64,000 nt of DNA, from positions 186,001-250,000 of the forward strand of contig JAQFVV010006507.1 of NCBI GenBank assembly GCA_028023455.1. The letters are read 5' to 3'. Numbering within the stretch: position 1 is the stretch's first letter; each line of letters starts with the position of its first letter. This document shows, in pieces, positions 45,516-63,271 of this stretch. The translations under genes and the position numbers were made by a program. The DNA is from Epiperipatus broadwayi. Lineage: Eukaryota > Onychophora > Udeonychophora > Euonychophora > Peripatidae. The notes below the pieces were generated by a model. The model did not search any database. It was not told the origin of the DNA and saw nothing but the letters and a program-made list of their open reading frames with translations.

Positions 45516-45525
45516 AGAATTTGTT

Positions 45526-50414
<4,889 letters not shown>

Positions 50415-50420
<6 letters not shown>

Positions 50421-50469
50421 ATATATATATATATATATATATTGTAATGGTATAAAACATGCCATTACA
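50415..50469. repeat. AT palindrome plus adjacent hairpin at the end of block B
   Basis: TACAAT-(AT)n-ATTGTA (50415-50446) is a perfect palindrome. It overlaps a second hairpin, TGTAATGG (50443-50450) with CCATTACA (50462-50469). Confidence 0.9.
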
Positions 50470-51700
50470 TTATTTTAAAATTAAAGTAAAAAGATCTTGA
50501 TTAAATATTGATTTACTAAAAAAGGAAAAAAAACTTGACCTAAAAACTGAAAATTAAAAGATGTGTAATGTATATATAGATCGCACAGATGGGAAACTTG
50601 AAAACTTTTAAAAAGAAAGTATTTGAAAGTATTTTTTTGTAAAAAAATAAAGATATAAAGATTTGATATTTTTGAAAATAGAAATAATGTTGATTTCTAT
50701 AATCTTAGAAAATGGAAATGATTGCTTTATTAATTAAATGATTGTTCTAAAGCAAACTAGCCCTTGGGGTACTTAAAATAAATGGTAAGAGAAAAAGAAA
50801 TTAAATGACCAATGCAAACCCGAAAATAACAGCATGGACTGTAATTGAAACCCAAGAGGATTAGTGATGTCTTGCTTGTTGAATCATAAGATTGGATGAT
50901 GAGACTAATAAAAATATAAAAGCCAAATGATTATTATAATTGTTATCTTATATCTGACTATGAACATACCGTTATAACTAGCTTTATTGCAGATTTCATG
51001 ATGTTGAAGTCTGCAATGATTTCATGATGTTGAAGTCTGCAATGAATTTAATTTTCCAGACAACCAGCTGAGGCCTCTGGATGACAGTTCCTGACCAAAT
51101 AAATGGCAAGTAGTGGTTTCATTTCAAAGGACAAACAATCTACAAAAGTGATCATGAAGATGGACCTCTAAATCTGCTCAATCCATAATGTATGAACTCT
51201 TGTGTCTATCTAATATGAACTTTTCTAAAATTGCAATTAATAGCTGAAAATAAGAACAATTATCTGACTTAAAAAAATTTAAAATCAATTATTAATATTT
51301 TTATATGCATATGTTTAAGCAATCATTTCCATTTTTCTTTGTGTGTGTGTGTGTGTGTTAAGTGTTAATTAAAATGTATCAAATTAAAGTTGGGTATAGA
51401 TACCTGCATGGATAAAAATTAATAACTATGTTTAAATTCATTTATGTTTATTTTAAAGGGTTAATTTTAGACTATTTGTTTCATAGTTAGGATAATGTTT
51501 ATGGAGGGATATATGGGTGTTTATATCAATATAATGTGAAGCATGTTTAGCATACAGGGCAATGTGCCCAACTGAATGCATGACCCCAAAGAGGCAGTCA
51601 TATCATTGCAATGGTCGCAGATGTATTTTCTGTGCCATTGACCCCTTCTAGCTCTATGGGCAGGGATTTATAAGTCGGCAGAAAGACCACTCTCCCCCCA
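50470..51700. other. Intergenic sequence with a 26-bp tandem duplication
   Basis: GATTTCATGATGTTGAAGTC... (26 bases) is repeated in tandem at 50992-51017 and 51018-51043. A (GT) run lies at about 51341-51358. No gene is supported. Composition becomes less AT-rich from about 51590. Confidence 0.55.
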
Positions 51701-51730
51701 TAGGTAGCACTCTTTAATTAATTTATATAT

Positions 51731-51913
51731 GTGATTCCTTCATCAGACAGATGCACCTTCTGTGCTGGACAAGGATCATATCCTTCAAATAATATCATGC
51801 TGTCAGATGCACATTCCTGTTGGCATGATTTTGTACTAGCATCTTCATATTGCATTGGTTGCGACTATATATGTGGAAGCAGTTGTTGGTTTGGCTACAA
51901 ACTTTTAGTCTGA
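51731..51913 (+). CDS. Cys-rich ORF or exon, product unknown
   Basis: A 60-codon frame (stop at 51911-51913) with ten cysteines, spaced in part as CTFC...SC...SYCIGCDYICGSSC. It sits in a GC-richer stretch. TGATTCCTTCATCAG followed by ACAGATGC (about 51745) would make a good splice acceptor inside the first codons, so the visible ATG may not be the real start. The cysteine pattern suggests a disulphide-bonded extracellular fragment, but no family was recognised and no signal peptide is visible. It may be a last exon or a repeat-borne fragment. Confidence 0.35.
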   Translation: MIPSSDRCTFCAGQGSYPSNNIMLSDAHSCWHDFVLASSYCIGCDYICGSSCWFGYKLLV

Positions 51914-52699
51914 GATTGAATGAATGTAGTTTTTAAGTCAAAAATCTATGTAGCCTATCTATACTCAACATGCTAAAGTAAAATATAATTTCAATGTCCA
52001 TCTGTGCAGTTTATTAAAAAATAATTTAAATTTAAAAATAATAACCAATTTAAAACTAATTGTAAAGTCTAAATTTATTCCTCAATTTTAAATATAAATA
52101 TTATACATGTGCTTTAATAAATGTTTGTGTGTTAATTACTGGCAGTGGCTTATTTTATTAAATATTAATATATTTTAAGTTATATTAAGTTTCTGCATCT
52201 CCTTGAGCAGGTGGCAAGGGCAAATGGTTAATAAAATAAAAGTTGGATCTTTGACAGCATGTATCTGCCTACTCTATAAATTTTCTAGGTTCAAATGGCC
52301 TAGATGGCACCCTGTTCAGCAGATACGGTATGACTGTTAGCTCCAACCACCCTGACCATTATAATATATATAAACTATTATACAATTACAAATATCCAGT
52401 AACACCCTCTATTTAAAATCTATATCATAATAATAGCAAACTTCAAAATGATACCAATTTGAAGTTATATGCTAAACATATTAAATATTGAATTACAAGT
52501 TCAGCATGCCAAACATGCTTGAAAATACAGATAACAGCAGGTCAGACAAATGGAGGTGCTTATCAATTCAAGGAGTCAGGTCCCTGATGTAATGGAAAGA
52601 TTGTACTATAACATCACCAGACAACAAACAGATATACATGATGTGCCTTTGAAAGCTGTACAAGTGGCAATGGCCAACAACAGTAAGACCAAAGTATAA
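51914..52699. other. Intergenic sequence upstream of the pol remnant
   Basis: No supported feature until about 52480, where composition becomes similar to the pol remnant. A 5' LTR for that element was not found. Confidence 0.4.
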
Positions 52700-55540
52700 C
52701 CCAAACAAATATGATTGGATATCAAAATTTACAGAGTAAGTTTTCCACATGTATTCTTAATCATGAAAAATTTGATCTGTGATGTCCTATTGAGCAGACA
52801 AACCTCATGTAATGGAAAGATCATCAGATTTATAGTAAATAGCATGAACAGTTCAATAGGGGCTTTGTATCTTGACAATGAACAGAATAATGACCTGATA
52901 ACAGAAAAAAACACAAGGTGAAGATTGCCATGGAAGAAGAGAAGGAAGTACTAAGAAAACTACTAAAAGAATACAATCAAGTATTTTCAGACAGACCAGG
53001 TGTGATCCCAGCATTTGAACAAAAGATTCAGGTAAATGAAACCCAGTCATTTAGGGCAAAGTAATACTCAATTTCTCATCAATATAGGGAGCTGGTAAAG
53101 GGGCAGATAGATCAAATGTTGAAATAGGGTATTATATCAAAAAGCTCATTTGTGCTATTTGTCATCAAGAAAAATGATAATTCCATACAGTTATATCTTA
53201 ACATTATGAAATTGAATAAGATCACATATCCAGATTGTAACATATTTCTACTTATGCAAAAATTACTTGGGAAATATAAAGGAAAAGCATTTTTTACCTT
53301 TGATCTGGCAGCAAGCTATTGGCAGATAAGGCTGCACCCAGAAGATTGTAAGTATACAGCCTTTTGATATGACAGTTGCACATATCAGATTAACTGTATA
53401 CTATTTGGAATAATTAAGAGCAGGGCTGGTATACTACAATGCTTGGATAAAGTATTATCAGTTCAAGTCAAAAACAGTTAAAATGTATGTGGATGATGTT
53501 TTTCAGGTGTCAGATAGCATGGAAAAACATCACAAAGATATGGAAATGTTTTAATAGAATGTTGTAATATAGGAATCAAAATAAACCTGAAGAAAATAGT
53601 GCTATTTCAGAAGGATGTTACATTCTTGGGCTATCTTGTAGTAGGCCAGGGCATCAGGCCACATCCAGATAAAATCGTGGCCATCAAATATTTCTTGCAA
53701 ACTAGACCCAAAAAGCAAATATGATCCTTTTTGGGTATGTAATTTTACAACCATTTTTAGGAGCAGTTTGATCAGCATATGGAAACATAAGTTATGTTAC
53801 TGAGGAAAGATGTAGTGTGGGAGTGGGTCAAGGAGCAAAGACATGCATTCAAGAAGGTGAAACAAGAGTTCATGAAACACATAATGTTGGCTTTTTCTGA
53901 CTTTGAGAAAACCTTTCTGGTGCATACTGATGGCAGTAGGTACCAGCTGGATGCAACTGTATCTCAGATTCAAGAGGAAGAGGATGGTCAGGTGAAAGTG
54001 CTGTATTACACTTCCATAAAGGAGGAGGCTCCAGATATCATTTGGTCCTTTCAAAATCTCCACATGCTGTTATTGGAATCAAAAATAATTGTGGTTATGG
54101 ATCATAAGAGCTTAGAGTTTATTAATTACAATTATCTGTCAAATAGTCAGTTGGTGTGATGGAGCTTATATCTCCAAGAGTATAATTATGAGGTAAAGCA
54201 TTTTAAAAAATTATATAATGTCATGGCTGATGTTCTTAGCTATAACCTGGTGCATGTGCCTTTGTGTCACCTTAAAGCTGAAAATTTATGTGACAGGAAT
54301 AAATTTAATAGTTAATGAGGTGTTAGAGAATGACATTAAATATTGGCCCAGCATTAGAGGGATGATGCTCAGCTAAGTCAAATAATCACACAACTGGAAA
54401 GTGATAAAATCAAAAATGATGATTTCGGGCATAGTATCAACTGATACAAACTTGACCAAGTTCTTCAATAAAGAGTGCAAAGTGAAACAGAAAACTGGAG
54501 ACCTATAATACCACAGCAAATGAGGAATGATGTGGTGCCTCATGTTCACCAAATGTACAGACATTATTGGATTTGGAAAACCAAAAAGTGGGTTAGGCAG
54601 TGGCTTTATTGGCCAGGCATGCATAGGACTGTTGTTGGAGTGACCAGCCAATATGAAATTTAACCAAAAAGACTAACACAAATTATGCAGGTCCAATGAG
54701 CTCCATAATTTGGAGAAGCCACATGAAATGATTGTTATATATTATGGGCCATTTCCTGTATTTAATAGAAAAAAATATTTGTTGGTGGTGTATATCCAAT
54801 GACTGAAGCAAATACCTGTAACACCATATGTCTCCTTAAGAAAGAATATTTTAATGTGATTGGAAAACCCGAAAGTATCTATTCAGATCATGGTATAGTA
54901 TTTATTTCTGGAGAATGGAAAGTGATAGGTTTAGAGATCAGGGATGCAACACATACTAACATGAATTAGCAATCCCCAGTCAAACCCATTTGAGGGATAA
55001 TGCATGAGTTGGGAATGTTGTTAGGAACTACATCCCAACTAATCACCAAAGATGGGTTACAAAGACTCCAGAAATACTGAACTACATAAATTGGGTAGTT
55101 AATGAGACTAAAGAATTCATTCCCATGCATCTCCAGTTTGGAAAACATGCTTCTAAATTAATCACAGCCAAAATACCAGGACCTAATGAAAAGCTGATAA
55201 ATGTGGAGTAAGACCAAGAGCAGGCATGTCATACTCTTTTGAAAAAGAGTCAGGAACAAAACAAACACACACTGGAGAAGCCTTATCAGTTTAAAGTCAG
55301 CAATCTAGTCATGGTAAAAACCAGCGAACTGGAGAACATTTCATTGTATGAAATTCTGCAGGCTGTAAAAGACCTTTCCCCATCCTTAAGTGTCAAGGGA
55401 ATATTGCATTCTGGGTGGATACTGAGCAGGAGGTGAGAAGATCATACAATGATTGTTCTTTCAAGCCCATGTCATTATGAAAAGTTTATGATAATTAGGA
55501 GCCATTCAAATATGTTGACATTTAAAGGCTTCTGGGGGGA
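52700..55540 (+). pseudogene. Ty3/gypsy pol remnant (RT, RNase H, integrase)
   Basis: Broken plus-strand frames follow the Ty3/gypsy order. A linker/protease-side piece lies at 52715-52921. The RT N-terminal part starts near 52930 (EEKEVLRKLLKEYNQVFSD). RT continues at 53152-53367 with FTFDLAASYWQIRLHPEDCK, and the catalytic YVDD is encoded at 53487-53498. RNase H (53794-54159) has FLVHTDGS and VVMDHKSLEFIN. The integrase zinc-binding end has WLYWPGMHRT (about 54598-54627), and the core has YSDHG near 54880-54894. The C-terminal piece (55239-55436) has KPYQFKVSNLVMVKTSEL. Stops and frameshifts are numerous. A GGGGGG-containing purine tract at 55530-55540 precedes the LTR. Confidence 0.88.
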
Positions 55541-56517
55541 TGTTATTGTAACAGGGTGAGTATAATCAAACCCTAACAGGGTGAGTATAATCAAACCCTG
55601 TTGCAATGAATAGACAAATACATAGTTGTATACTTAACAATATTATTATAGAACATATTCTTATTAACAATACTAAAATTTCCAGTTCAATTTATGATTA
55701 ACGATTGTTTGTTTAGTTTTACTGCATTATAGATATTTTTAATGAGAAAAGCTCATAAAAGAAAAGTATACAGCTATACCTGCACTGTGATTTTTTTTGT
55801 TGGCAAACCTGGCTATACACATTGATATGTATATGTATGTAAATCAATGGAATATGAAATATCGATAAGATTGAAAAAAAACATTTTGCTTGATAAACTT
55901 TTAGAAAATATTAAATTAAAGAAAAACATAATTTCCAACATTATTAATCTACCAAAAAGAAAGAACAGAAAGTGACTTTTGCAAATACTGGGAATGTTGA
56001 ATACTAATTTTAAAAAAAAGGTGGATATGCTTTAACACTTACCAAATAAAGCAAAAACGGAATGTTAATGAAAATAAAACAAGAGTAAGAGATAAGAGAA
56101 GGGACAGAGTTGCCTATTCTTAAAATGGAAAAAAAAATTTCTTAAGATTATTATAAGTTTTGGTCATGAAGAAAAGCAAGCCTGCACATTACATATATAA
56201 AAAATAGAGATCAACACTATACATTGGGAGAATATGGTAAGGTTGAGGTAGAAACATCAATGTGTGGGGTGTTCAACTTTCCCCTGAATGTACAGTAGCT
56301 GTTGGTACCTGAGACGAAGTTATGCTTAAGAAAATCACCTCAGTAAAATAATAGTGTTGGACTGTCATGACAATCATTGAAAGAAACAAATATAAATGAT
56401 AAAATGAAATTTCACAGAAGTGAAACCTAAACGCCAAAAATTTGATTCATCATCTAAGAAATGAAAATTCTATTTCATCCATTTGAATCAACCAATTTCC
56501 AAAAGAAATCACAGGTG

Positions 56518-56556
<39 letters not shown>

Positions 56557-56850
56557 CATATATATATATATATATATATATGATGTATTACTAATTTTAC
56601 CTAAGTAACTCCATGCTTGGGAAAAAATTTATAGACTATTTAATCCAGGAAAATTGTCAGTTGGCTAATTATTAACTCTTTCAATTGCACAGAAAGTTTG
56701 AATTAATCAATGTGCTGTTATTATCAAGCATATAATTTCCCCATAACTAAAGTATTGTAATATATATGTCATAGCATGTTTGTGTGTGGGTGGGTGGGGG
56801 AGGTGAAAAGTAAAAAAAATATCAAAAAAGAAAAAATCTAGAAGCACAGA
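55541..56850 (+). repeat. 3' LTR of the Ty3/gypsy pol remnant
   Basis: Starts TGTTATTGTAACAGGGTG immediately after the purine tract and aligns with the probable solo LTR at 44249-45515. The first part has a perfect 25-base tandem duplication (55550-55574 and 55575-55599) absent from the other copy. An (AT)-rich microsatellite (56519-56581) has expanded where the other copy has only a few units. The 3' limit is approximate. Confidence 0.72.
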
Positions 56851-57377
56851 AAATATTTTTTTACATATATATATATAAAGGGGAAATCAGTAATGTATTA
56901 ATTCAATATGTCTATTCTAAATATCATTTGAAATAAAGTTAGTGATTATTGTGTGTGTGTGTGTGCTAACAGAGCAAACATATTAAAAATGTTGAATGAA
57001 AGTAATCAACGTTTTATTGATTTATATAGATATTCATGTGAATAAACATATTTAATAATGAATTAGCCTTTGAGTTATTTTGCTTAGATTAAAATAGGTT
57101 AGAACCACTCTTGGAAATTGTACCACCCCTTGTGAGACAGCTATCTCAGTGTCAGGTCATTATATCATCATATTATATTACTTCATATTCTCCAGTATAT
57201 TTCTTACATATGGGTGAGATTGGTGTTTGGAGTCTCTTGTGAGATGACTATACATAAACAGTGTAGAATATTGCAAGTAATTATCTCTGTACAGGACATT
57301 TCATTCTGAATGAAAGCGATAATATAAAAGATTGCATTTTATAAAATGGATAATAATACATTTCTCATTTTTGGTTA

Positions 57378-57411
<34 letters not shown>

Positions 57412-58883
57412 TGTGAAGATTCAGATTAATGATCAAAGTATATAAAAAAAATAAAGAAGTTTGTGGATCTTGTTTGATTTTTCTTTTGCTTGATTAATGG
57501 ATAATAGGAGAGCTTGGAAGTATAGATTTGAATTGATCACCATAGCAACCTAAAGCTTTTAAATAGTATTGTTTTCTGTTGATTCTAGCTTTAAAATACT
57601 AAATGCATTATAATCAAACCCAAGAAAAAAAACATATAGGTAAATAAATAAATTTTGAAAACAATTTAGTATGATATAAAAGTTTACATAAATAGGATCA
57701 GTATTATTTTTAAATAATTTATTTCTTTTATTGCAGTCACCATAGTAACATTATTACATATAATTTAATGTTTTTATGTCATGTATATTTGTTTATAAAA
57801 TAATAAAAATTATTATTATTATCAAAATATATATATATGTAAATTATTGGTGTTTATAAAGTGAATAAAGCTTGTGATATCAATGCTGTATTTTGGTTTA
57901 CAAATAATAGGAAAAATCAAATCAAATTTGGCTTTCATTAACATGTATCCATTTTTCTCCAAACTTACATTACAAACAAGGAAAAAACTATTCTGTTTTA
58001 TTGTCTGCTTTGAGTTTTATTTGAGTAATTTTCAATGGTTGTTATGACATCAATAATGTCAGAAAGGGATAACATAAATAACCAGAAAAGACTATAAGAG
58101 TACTCTATCATCTTTTTGTTATTGCCAGGAAAGAACATGCTTTCCATGTTCTTTTAAATAAAATTTTTTTAATATTTTTTTTTACTGTTAAACCATAAAA
58201 TATGGAAAAATAAACTTAAATTATATGCCCATACATTCATTTGAATGGCAGTTTGTGAAAGATTCCAAAGAAGATGGCAACAAAATGTAAATAAAAAGGA
58301 AACCTATGAAAAAAGAAATGCTTGGTATGAAATAGGCTATTTTAGTTTTTAAAAACAAATATATTTTTGTTATAAAGTTTGGTGTATAACTACCATTGGA
58401 TTTGGATAGATATTGTGTCACAAGCTAAGAAACACTCAGGATCAACTGGATTAATTTATATCATAAAAAGGGCTAATTAAATTGCACTCCCCTGTTTGGA
58501 AAAAAAAGGACTGTTATTAAAACTCACAGGATTATTCTATCATAATATTATTGTCAATAAAGTGAAGCATTATAAAGTTTGACTTATCTTTTCTGAGAAA
58601 TAAACTTCTCTCTACCAGTGAGCTCGCTGAGCAAAGAGAGAAACATGAGGAAAAATTAATAACTATAATTAAAAATTAAATAAACTACTCAAAATGCTAT
58701 GACTTCACTAAGGACATGCATAATATCCTAAGAAAGAGTTTGGGTGATTTGAAGTAGATTGCAATAAACAAGTCATATAGACTGGGGATAAGTAAATTGC
58801 GATGGACAAATAAATAGTGAAAATGGACAGACTCTTATCTAGGGTATGATTTGTTTTTTTATATATCAAAATGTGTGCATATT
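56851..58883. other. AT-rich intergenic sequence
   Basis: No supported gene. An (AC)n(AT)n tract runs 57381-57411, and a (GT) run lies near 56952-56965. Other ORFs here have background composition. Confidence 0.5.
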
Positions 58884-58891
58884 AATTTTTT

Positions 58892-60553
58892 GGTAAAGGT
58901 TTACTATAATAGTTTATTAATGGTCTATCTATGTTAGCCCTCTATTCTTTAAAATTTAAACTAAATTGTTTCGTGTATGTTATTATATTACAAATAAATT
59001 AAAATTTAATCAAATGTAAAAGATAATAAAAAAAAAAAAACATTTTTAAAGAATTTGAACATTGGATTAATTACATGACATTAATTAAAAGAATTACTTT
59101 TAATTTTATTTAAAGATAAGAATTTAAACTGTCGACAACTTACGAATTTAAAATAAAAAAGTATATGCTACTATATTACAATTATATGAAAATTTATTCA
59201 AATATAAAAGATAATTAAAAAAAAACATTTATCTTTTTTAAACATAATTATGTCTTATACACACTAGAAAGTTGGAGAAAAAAGCGATATTGCTTTATCT
59301 AATCCGGAGGGCAAATTTATACAGGTACGATGAAAACAATGCACTGCTAGTGCCACATTGGAATTTCAGCTTATGCTTTGCTCTCATCCACATGTTTTCA
59401 ATATTTTGGGTGTGTACGTCATGGTCTTTGGGATGCATGAAGTTGTCCTGATGGATGACAACTGAATGCATATACACACCATTGTTGAGACTGCTGATGT
59501 TATTGTACGCAGCCCAGCCATCTGAAATAATGTGCATACCTGGTAAAATGAACCACTGTATCATTCCCCCAGTGTATCAGCCATCTTGTCTGCAACTTCT
59601 GTCAAGAAGCACTTTCTTTATGCTCTCTCTATACTGCCAAAGACCCAATGACCTCTCTGTATAGTCCCCCTGTGATATTTTTGGTGGAAATAATAGGTTT
59701 CGTCAATTTCGACGATTAATGGCTCCCCATTGTCATCAAATCCACCAAGAACTGTCAGATTTGTGTCAAAATATTTGGTACATTCCTTCCAGCAAAAAAT
59801 TCACCCAGTCAATGATATTTTTTTTTGCTGATGCCGGTCTCATGCACAATGTGTTGTTGGGGCAAATTACGTGCCAAAAATACACTATACTTATAATTGT
59901 TCCCAGAGGCAGATGACTTTGGAAAAAGAAAGACCCCTTTCTGATTGAGATGCGATGGTGACATATTCTGCATTGCCATCTACACCCATCTAAGCCTGTA
60001 GAATACCTCACCAGCGCACAACGAACACTGCAATGTTGGCATAAGGCATAGTTTTTCAGAAGGAGTCTTCGTGCAAGCCATTTGATGGCCAATCCATAGT
60101 TTGTATGGCATCCCATAACTGGTGCAGATTCCATTCTTCTGCCAGAATAGCGGCAACACTCAAAATTTCACCATCAGATATTAAGCATGTAGGAGACATT
60201 TTTTCCAACTATAAAACTGTACATGTGTGCATGTAATTCATGCCATTGAACACATAGGGAGTCTTTTTTTGCAACGTGTGCTATAAATGTAGTTATTTTA
60301 AATTCTTAAGTTGTAGACAATTCAAATTCTTAACTTTCAAAAAAATTAAAAGTAATTCTTTTAATTAATGTCGTGTAATTAATCTAACATTCAAATTCTT
60401 TAAATAGGTTTTTTTATATTATCTTTTACATTTGATTAAATTTTAATTTATTTGTAATATAATAACATACACGAATCAATTTAGTTTAAATTTTAAACAA
60501 TAGAGGGCTAACATTGATAGACCGTTAATAGATCGTTATAATAAACCTTTACC
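58892..60553 (-). mobile_element. Merlin DNA transposon, complete but inactive
   Basis: Long terminal inverted repeats (58892-59156 and 60295-60553) start GGTAAAGGTTTA at both ends and stay similar for about 260 bases. The ends are flanked by an 8-base direct repeat AATTTTTT (58884-58891 and 60554-60561); Merlin elements make 8-9 bp duplications. Between the ends the minus strand encodes an IS1595/ISXO2-like transposase, the hallmark of Merlin. The left side carries an extra tandem copy of part of the inverted repeat (58985-59043 resembles 59173-59232). The transposase is broken, so the copy cannot move itself. Confidence 0.93.
59295..60199 (-). pseudogene. Merlin transposase (IS1595/ISXO2-like DDE family), broken
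   Basis: The transposase would cut and rejoin the element ends. Reading on the minus strand from ATG at 60199: an N-terminal segment (MSPTCLISDGEILSVAAIL); then in a second frame (to 59766) a zinc-ribbon-like CQHC with a later CRIC (about 60050-59980); then in a third frame VEIDETYYFHQKYHRG with the first catalytic Asp codon at 59702-59704 and RGHWVFGSIER before a stop near 59617. The last frame (59564-59295) has ISDGWAAYN (Asp codon 59520-59522) and HTQNIENMW, the third part of the catalytic core. Total span is about 300 codons, normal for Merlin. At least three frameshifts and one stop inactivate it. Confidence 0.92.
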
Positions 60554-60561
60554 AATTTTTT

Positions 60562-62368
60562 ATATATATTTAAAAAGGATGATTTGTGTTTTATTTAAAT
60601 TATCTTTAGGAGTAATAGAATTTAGGAAATAAAAATGATCAGAGAGATTTCTTTATTAATTACCTGAACCCAATTTTTTATATATATCCAATTTGATTGT
60701 TGCAGGTATAAAATTTAGTTTAAAACATCGAACAGACAAGAAATTTAAATATATGAATATGATTTTATATTCATTTATCGGTTATTATTTTAATAAACAA
60801 ATAGGGTTTCATCTCATCCAATTCCATATATTTGGTATCTGTTATATGAAAATTTTTCAGTAAGATCTCTCCATTCATTCTTTTTTTTTTTTACATGTCA
60901 TTATTGTTTTCGCAACACATTTTAGAGATACACAGAGTAATTTTATCTTTTTTTTTTATTCAATCAATCTGAAATATAAATTAATTTTCTATGTATTTTG
61001 TTGTTAATCTTACCAATTTTTTTTTATATAATCAAATAAATTGAGTTGATTCAAATGACAAGACTCCATTAATTTTTTTATTATTATTTGGATTGCATAA
61101 GATGACTTAGCTATTTAAATGACAAGGTTCAAACTCAGCTTGGCAAGTGAACTAGAATATAAGATATGGTATGATTTGCATATTAGCATTTATTTTATTC
61201 CCATATGAATTTTATATTTATATCTGCATTCAAATATTATATACTTGTTTTATTTTAGTTATTATTACAATTAATATCATTAGCTTAGAACTGATCCTTT
61301 CTTTGTTTGTCTAATCCTGTCATAAAATCTAAATAGATCGTACTTTATCATTCGTTCAGAATAACTCGTCTTAGATAATGTTTTTAAACTTCTATAAAAC
61401 AAAGAGTATAAATTTCATCGACAGATTTAATTGAATATTGTTTTGATTTGTATAAATATCAATTATAATCATATGTTTTAATCATTGCCAAACAATTTCA
61501 TGTTTATTTATTAGAGGGTTTAAATAGGTAATATTAATAATTATAGGTTAGTAAACATCCAATGGAAACTTAATATATCTTTTATATAATATGATTGGAC
61601 ATTATAAAGTTAGAAATTAGCTAATAAGTTTTCGTGGAGTATTCTATTTTAACATATAAATGAAGCAATAATTAATTATCACTTTATTGGAAGACATGAA
61701 TATATTATTTATACATTACTTTATAGCATCTTATTAAACTAGGCGTCAATTAATTTCTTTTAACATTCAAAAGTGCATTAAGTCTCGTAGGGTATTTTTA
61801 AAGGGAATATAAAATATAAAAACTTATTGATTAACAATAGAATATTATTAATTAAATGTTACAGTAGAAATAATTATGTATCATTTTATTGAAAGATAGG
61901 AATGAATGTTTATACTTTCTATTTAACATTTATTAAACTAGATATACGTTTGAGTTGAATATTATTTTGTTTCAATATTTAAATGAGTGTCTTTATTTAA
62001 AATGCTTTATAAAAATGCATTATAGTTATTTAAAGGCTCATCCATTAAGATAAAATACAGTATCATTAAATTCTAAAATAGATTAAAATTATTACAATAA
62101 CGATAGATTAATAAAGTATATTGGAATCTGATTTAGTTATTGATTGGAATTGATTGTCATTAAATTATTAAGCATATAGTTAGCTTAATCATATTAGTGT
62201 TTAGAGCAAAGTTATATGATTTTACTGCTCATTGCAGTTTAAGTTGTAATTGTGATAGATTTGTTGATGTCTGGAGCAGATAATCTCATTATCCTTTGGT
62301 TTTACATATAGCTTAAACAAATTAGACTTTAATAGAATATTAGTGCTTTATGATGGTTTATTGCATAA
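60562..62368. other. AT-rich intergenic sequence
   Basis: No gene or element recognised. It could contain the 5' LTR of the element suspected at the right edge, but no partner LTR lies within the window to prove it. Confidence 0.4.
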
Positions 62369-62788
62369 TGGCGACCCAATTGAGCTAGATTAAATTGGAT
62401 TAAATTAGATTTTTTTTTCATTTTTGATCAGATAAGATTGATCACCTTACCCATCACCAGCATTAATCAAATTTCATCAGTTACAAAATGGCGCACCAAC
62501 TCGGCCGAAATGACCAATTACAGACCCAAGTTTGAATCTCATATAGATGCTAAAACGTGGTATTATATTTATATACAATGGTGGAGTTATATAGCTGATT
62601 ATGTTATATCATGGGTTTAAATAAGATACTATAAATTTTATTGTTGTTGTCGTTCTTTGTGGGTTTTATACACAGCTGTAGGATTAAATGGGTAGATATG
62701 GTTTATGTAAGAATAAATAAAAGTAAAGTATTTCACAATTTATTTCAAAAAGGTAGAGATATTATATTTGATGTAAATAGAAAATAAA
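62369..62788 (+). other. Possible leader of an LTR element, two primer-binding-like sites
   Basis: TGGCGACCCAATTGAG (62369) and TGGCGCACCAACTCGGCC (62489) both resemble the TGGCG... primer-binding sites of Ty3/gypsy elements. Either could precede the gag-like ORF at 62789. This is inference only; no LTR was demonstrated. Confidence 0.25.
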
Positions 62789-63271
62789 ATGGAAAGCAAT
62801 AAGGCAGAAGCATCATCCAATCCGGAAGGAGATCTGTATCCAATTCTGAGAGAATTGATGGAAAAGATGGGTGATATGAAAAGTAATATGAATAATAAAT
62901 TTGAAGATATGAAGAATCAATTTAGTGAGATGAGTAGAGATATAAGTAGTGATATAAATAATAAATTTAGTGATATGAATAGTGATATAAACAATAAATT
63001 TAGTGACATGAGTAAAGATAATCAAATGTTAAGAGAAGACATGAATAATAAACTGGGTGATATGATTAAAGAAAATAAAGAACTCAGAGAAGAGGTAAAT
63101 ATCAAAATTGACTTATGTAAAATCAAATTGAATGCTACTAATGCCAAGTTTGAGGAATTCAAATATAACTTAGATACTCGGTTGAAAGAATCTAATGATA
63201 AATATAATTGTAGGTTTGATGAATTGAGTGATCAGTACTTGGGTATTATTTTTGCAACCAAGGAAAGATAG
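62789..63271 (+). CDS. Coiled-coil gag-like ORF, 160 codons, intact
   Basis: This is the longest intact frame in the window. It starts MESNKAEASSNPEGDLYPIL, then has repeats of the type NNKFSDM and INNKFSDMNSD (residues about 35-100). A Lys/Glu-rich heptad region (KELREEVNIKIDLCK) follows, ending LGIIFATKER. Such coiled-coil N-terminal proteins occur in gag-like ORFs of invertebrate LTR elements; a host coiled-coil protein cannot be excluded. The repeated NNKFSDM codons suggest internal expansion. The last ten codons lie inside the left arm of a 50-bp inverted repeat, so the natural C-terminus may have been altered. Confidence 0.55.
   Translation: MESNKAEASSNPEGDLYPILRELMEKMGDMKSNMNNKFEDMKNQFSEMSRDISSDINNKFSDMNSDINNKFSDMSKDNQMLREDMNNKLGDMIKENKELREEVNIKIDLCKIKLNATNAKFEEFKYNLDTRLKESNDKYNCRFDELSDQYLGIIFATKER

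Noticed and set aside
58618-58650. Near-palindrome around CAGTGAGCTCGCTG
   Set aside because: Short, imperfect and isolated, with no adjacent gene or element end to give it meaning.
59455-59916. Plus-strand ORFs at 59455-59664 and 59719-59916
   Set aside because: They are antisense to the Merlin transposase, which accounts for the open frames.
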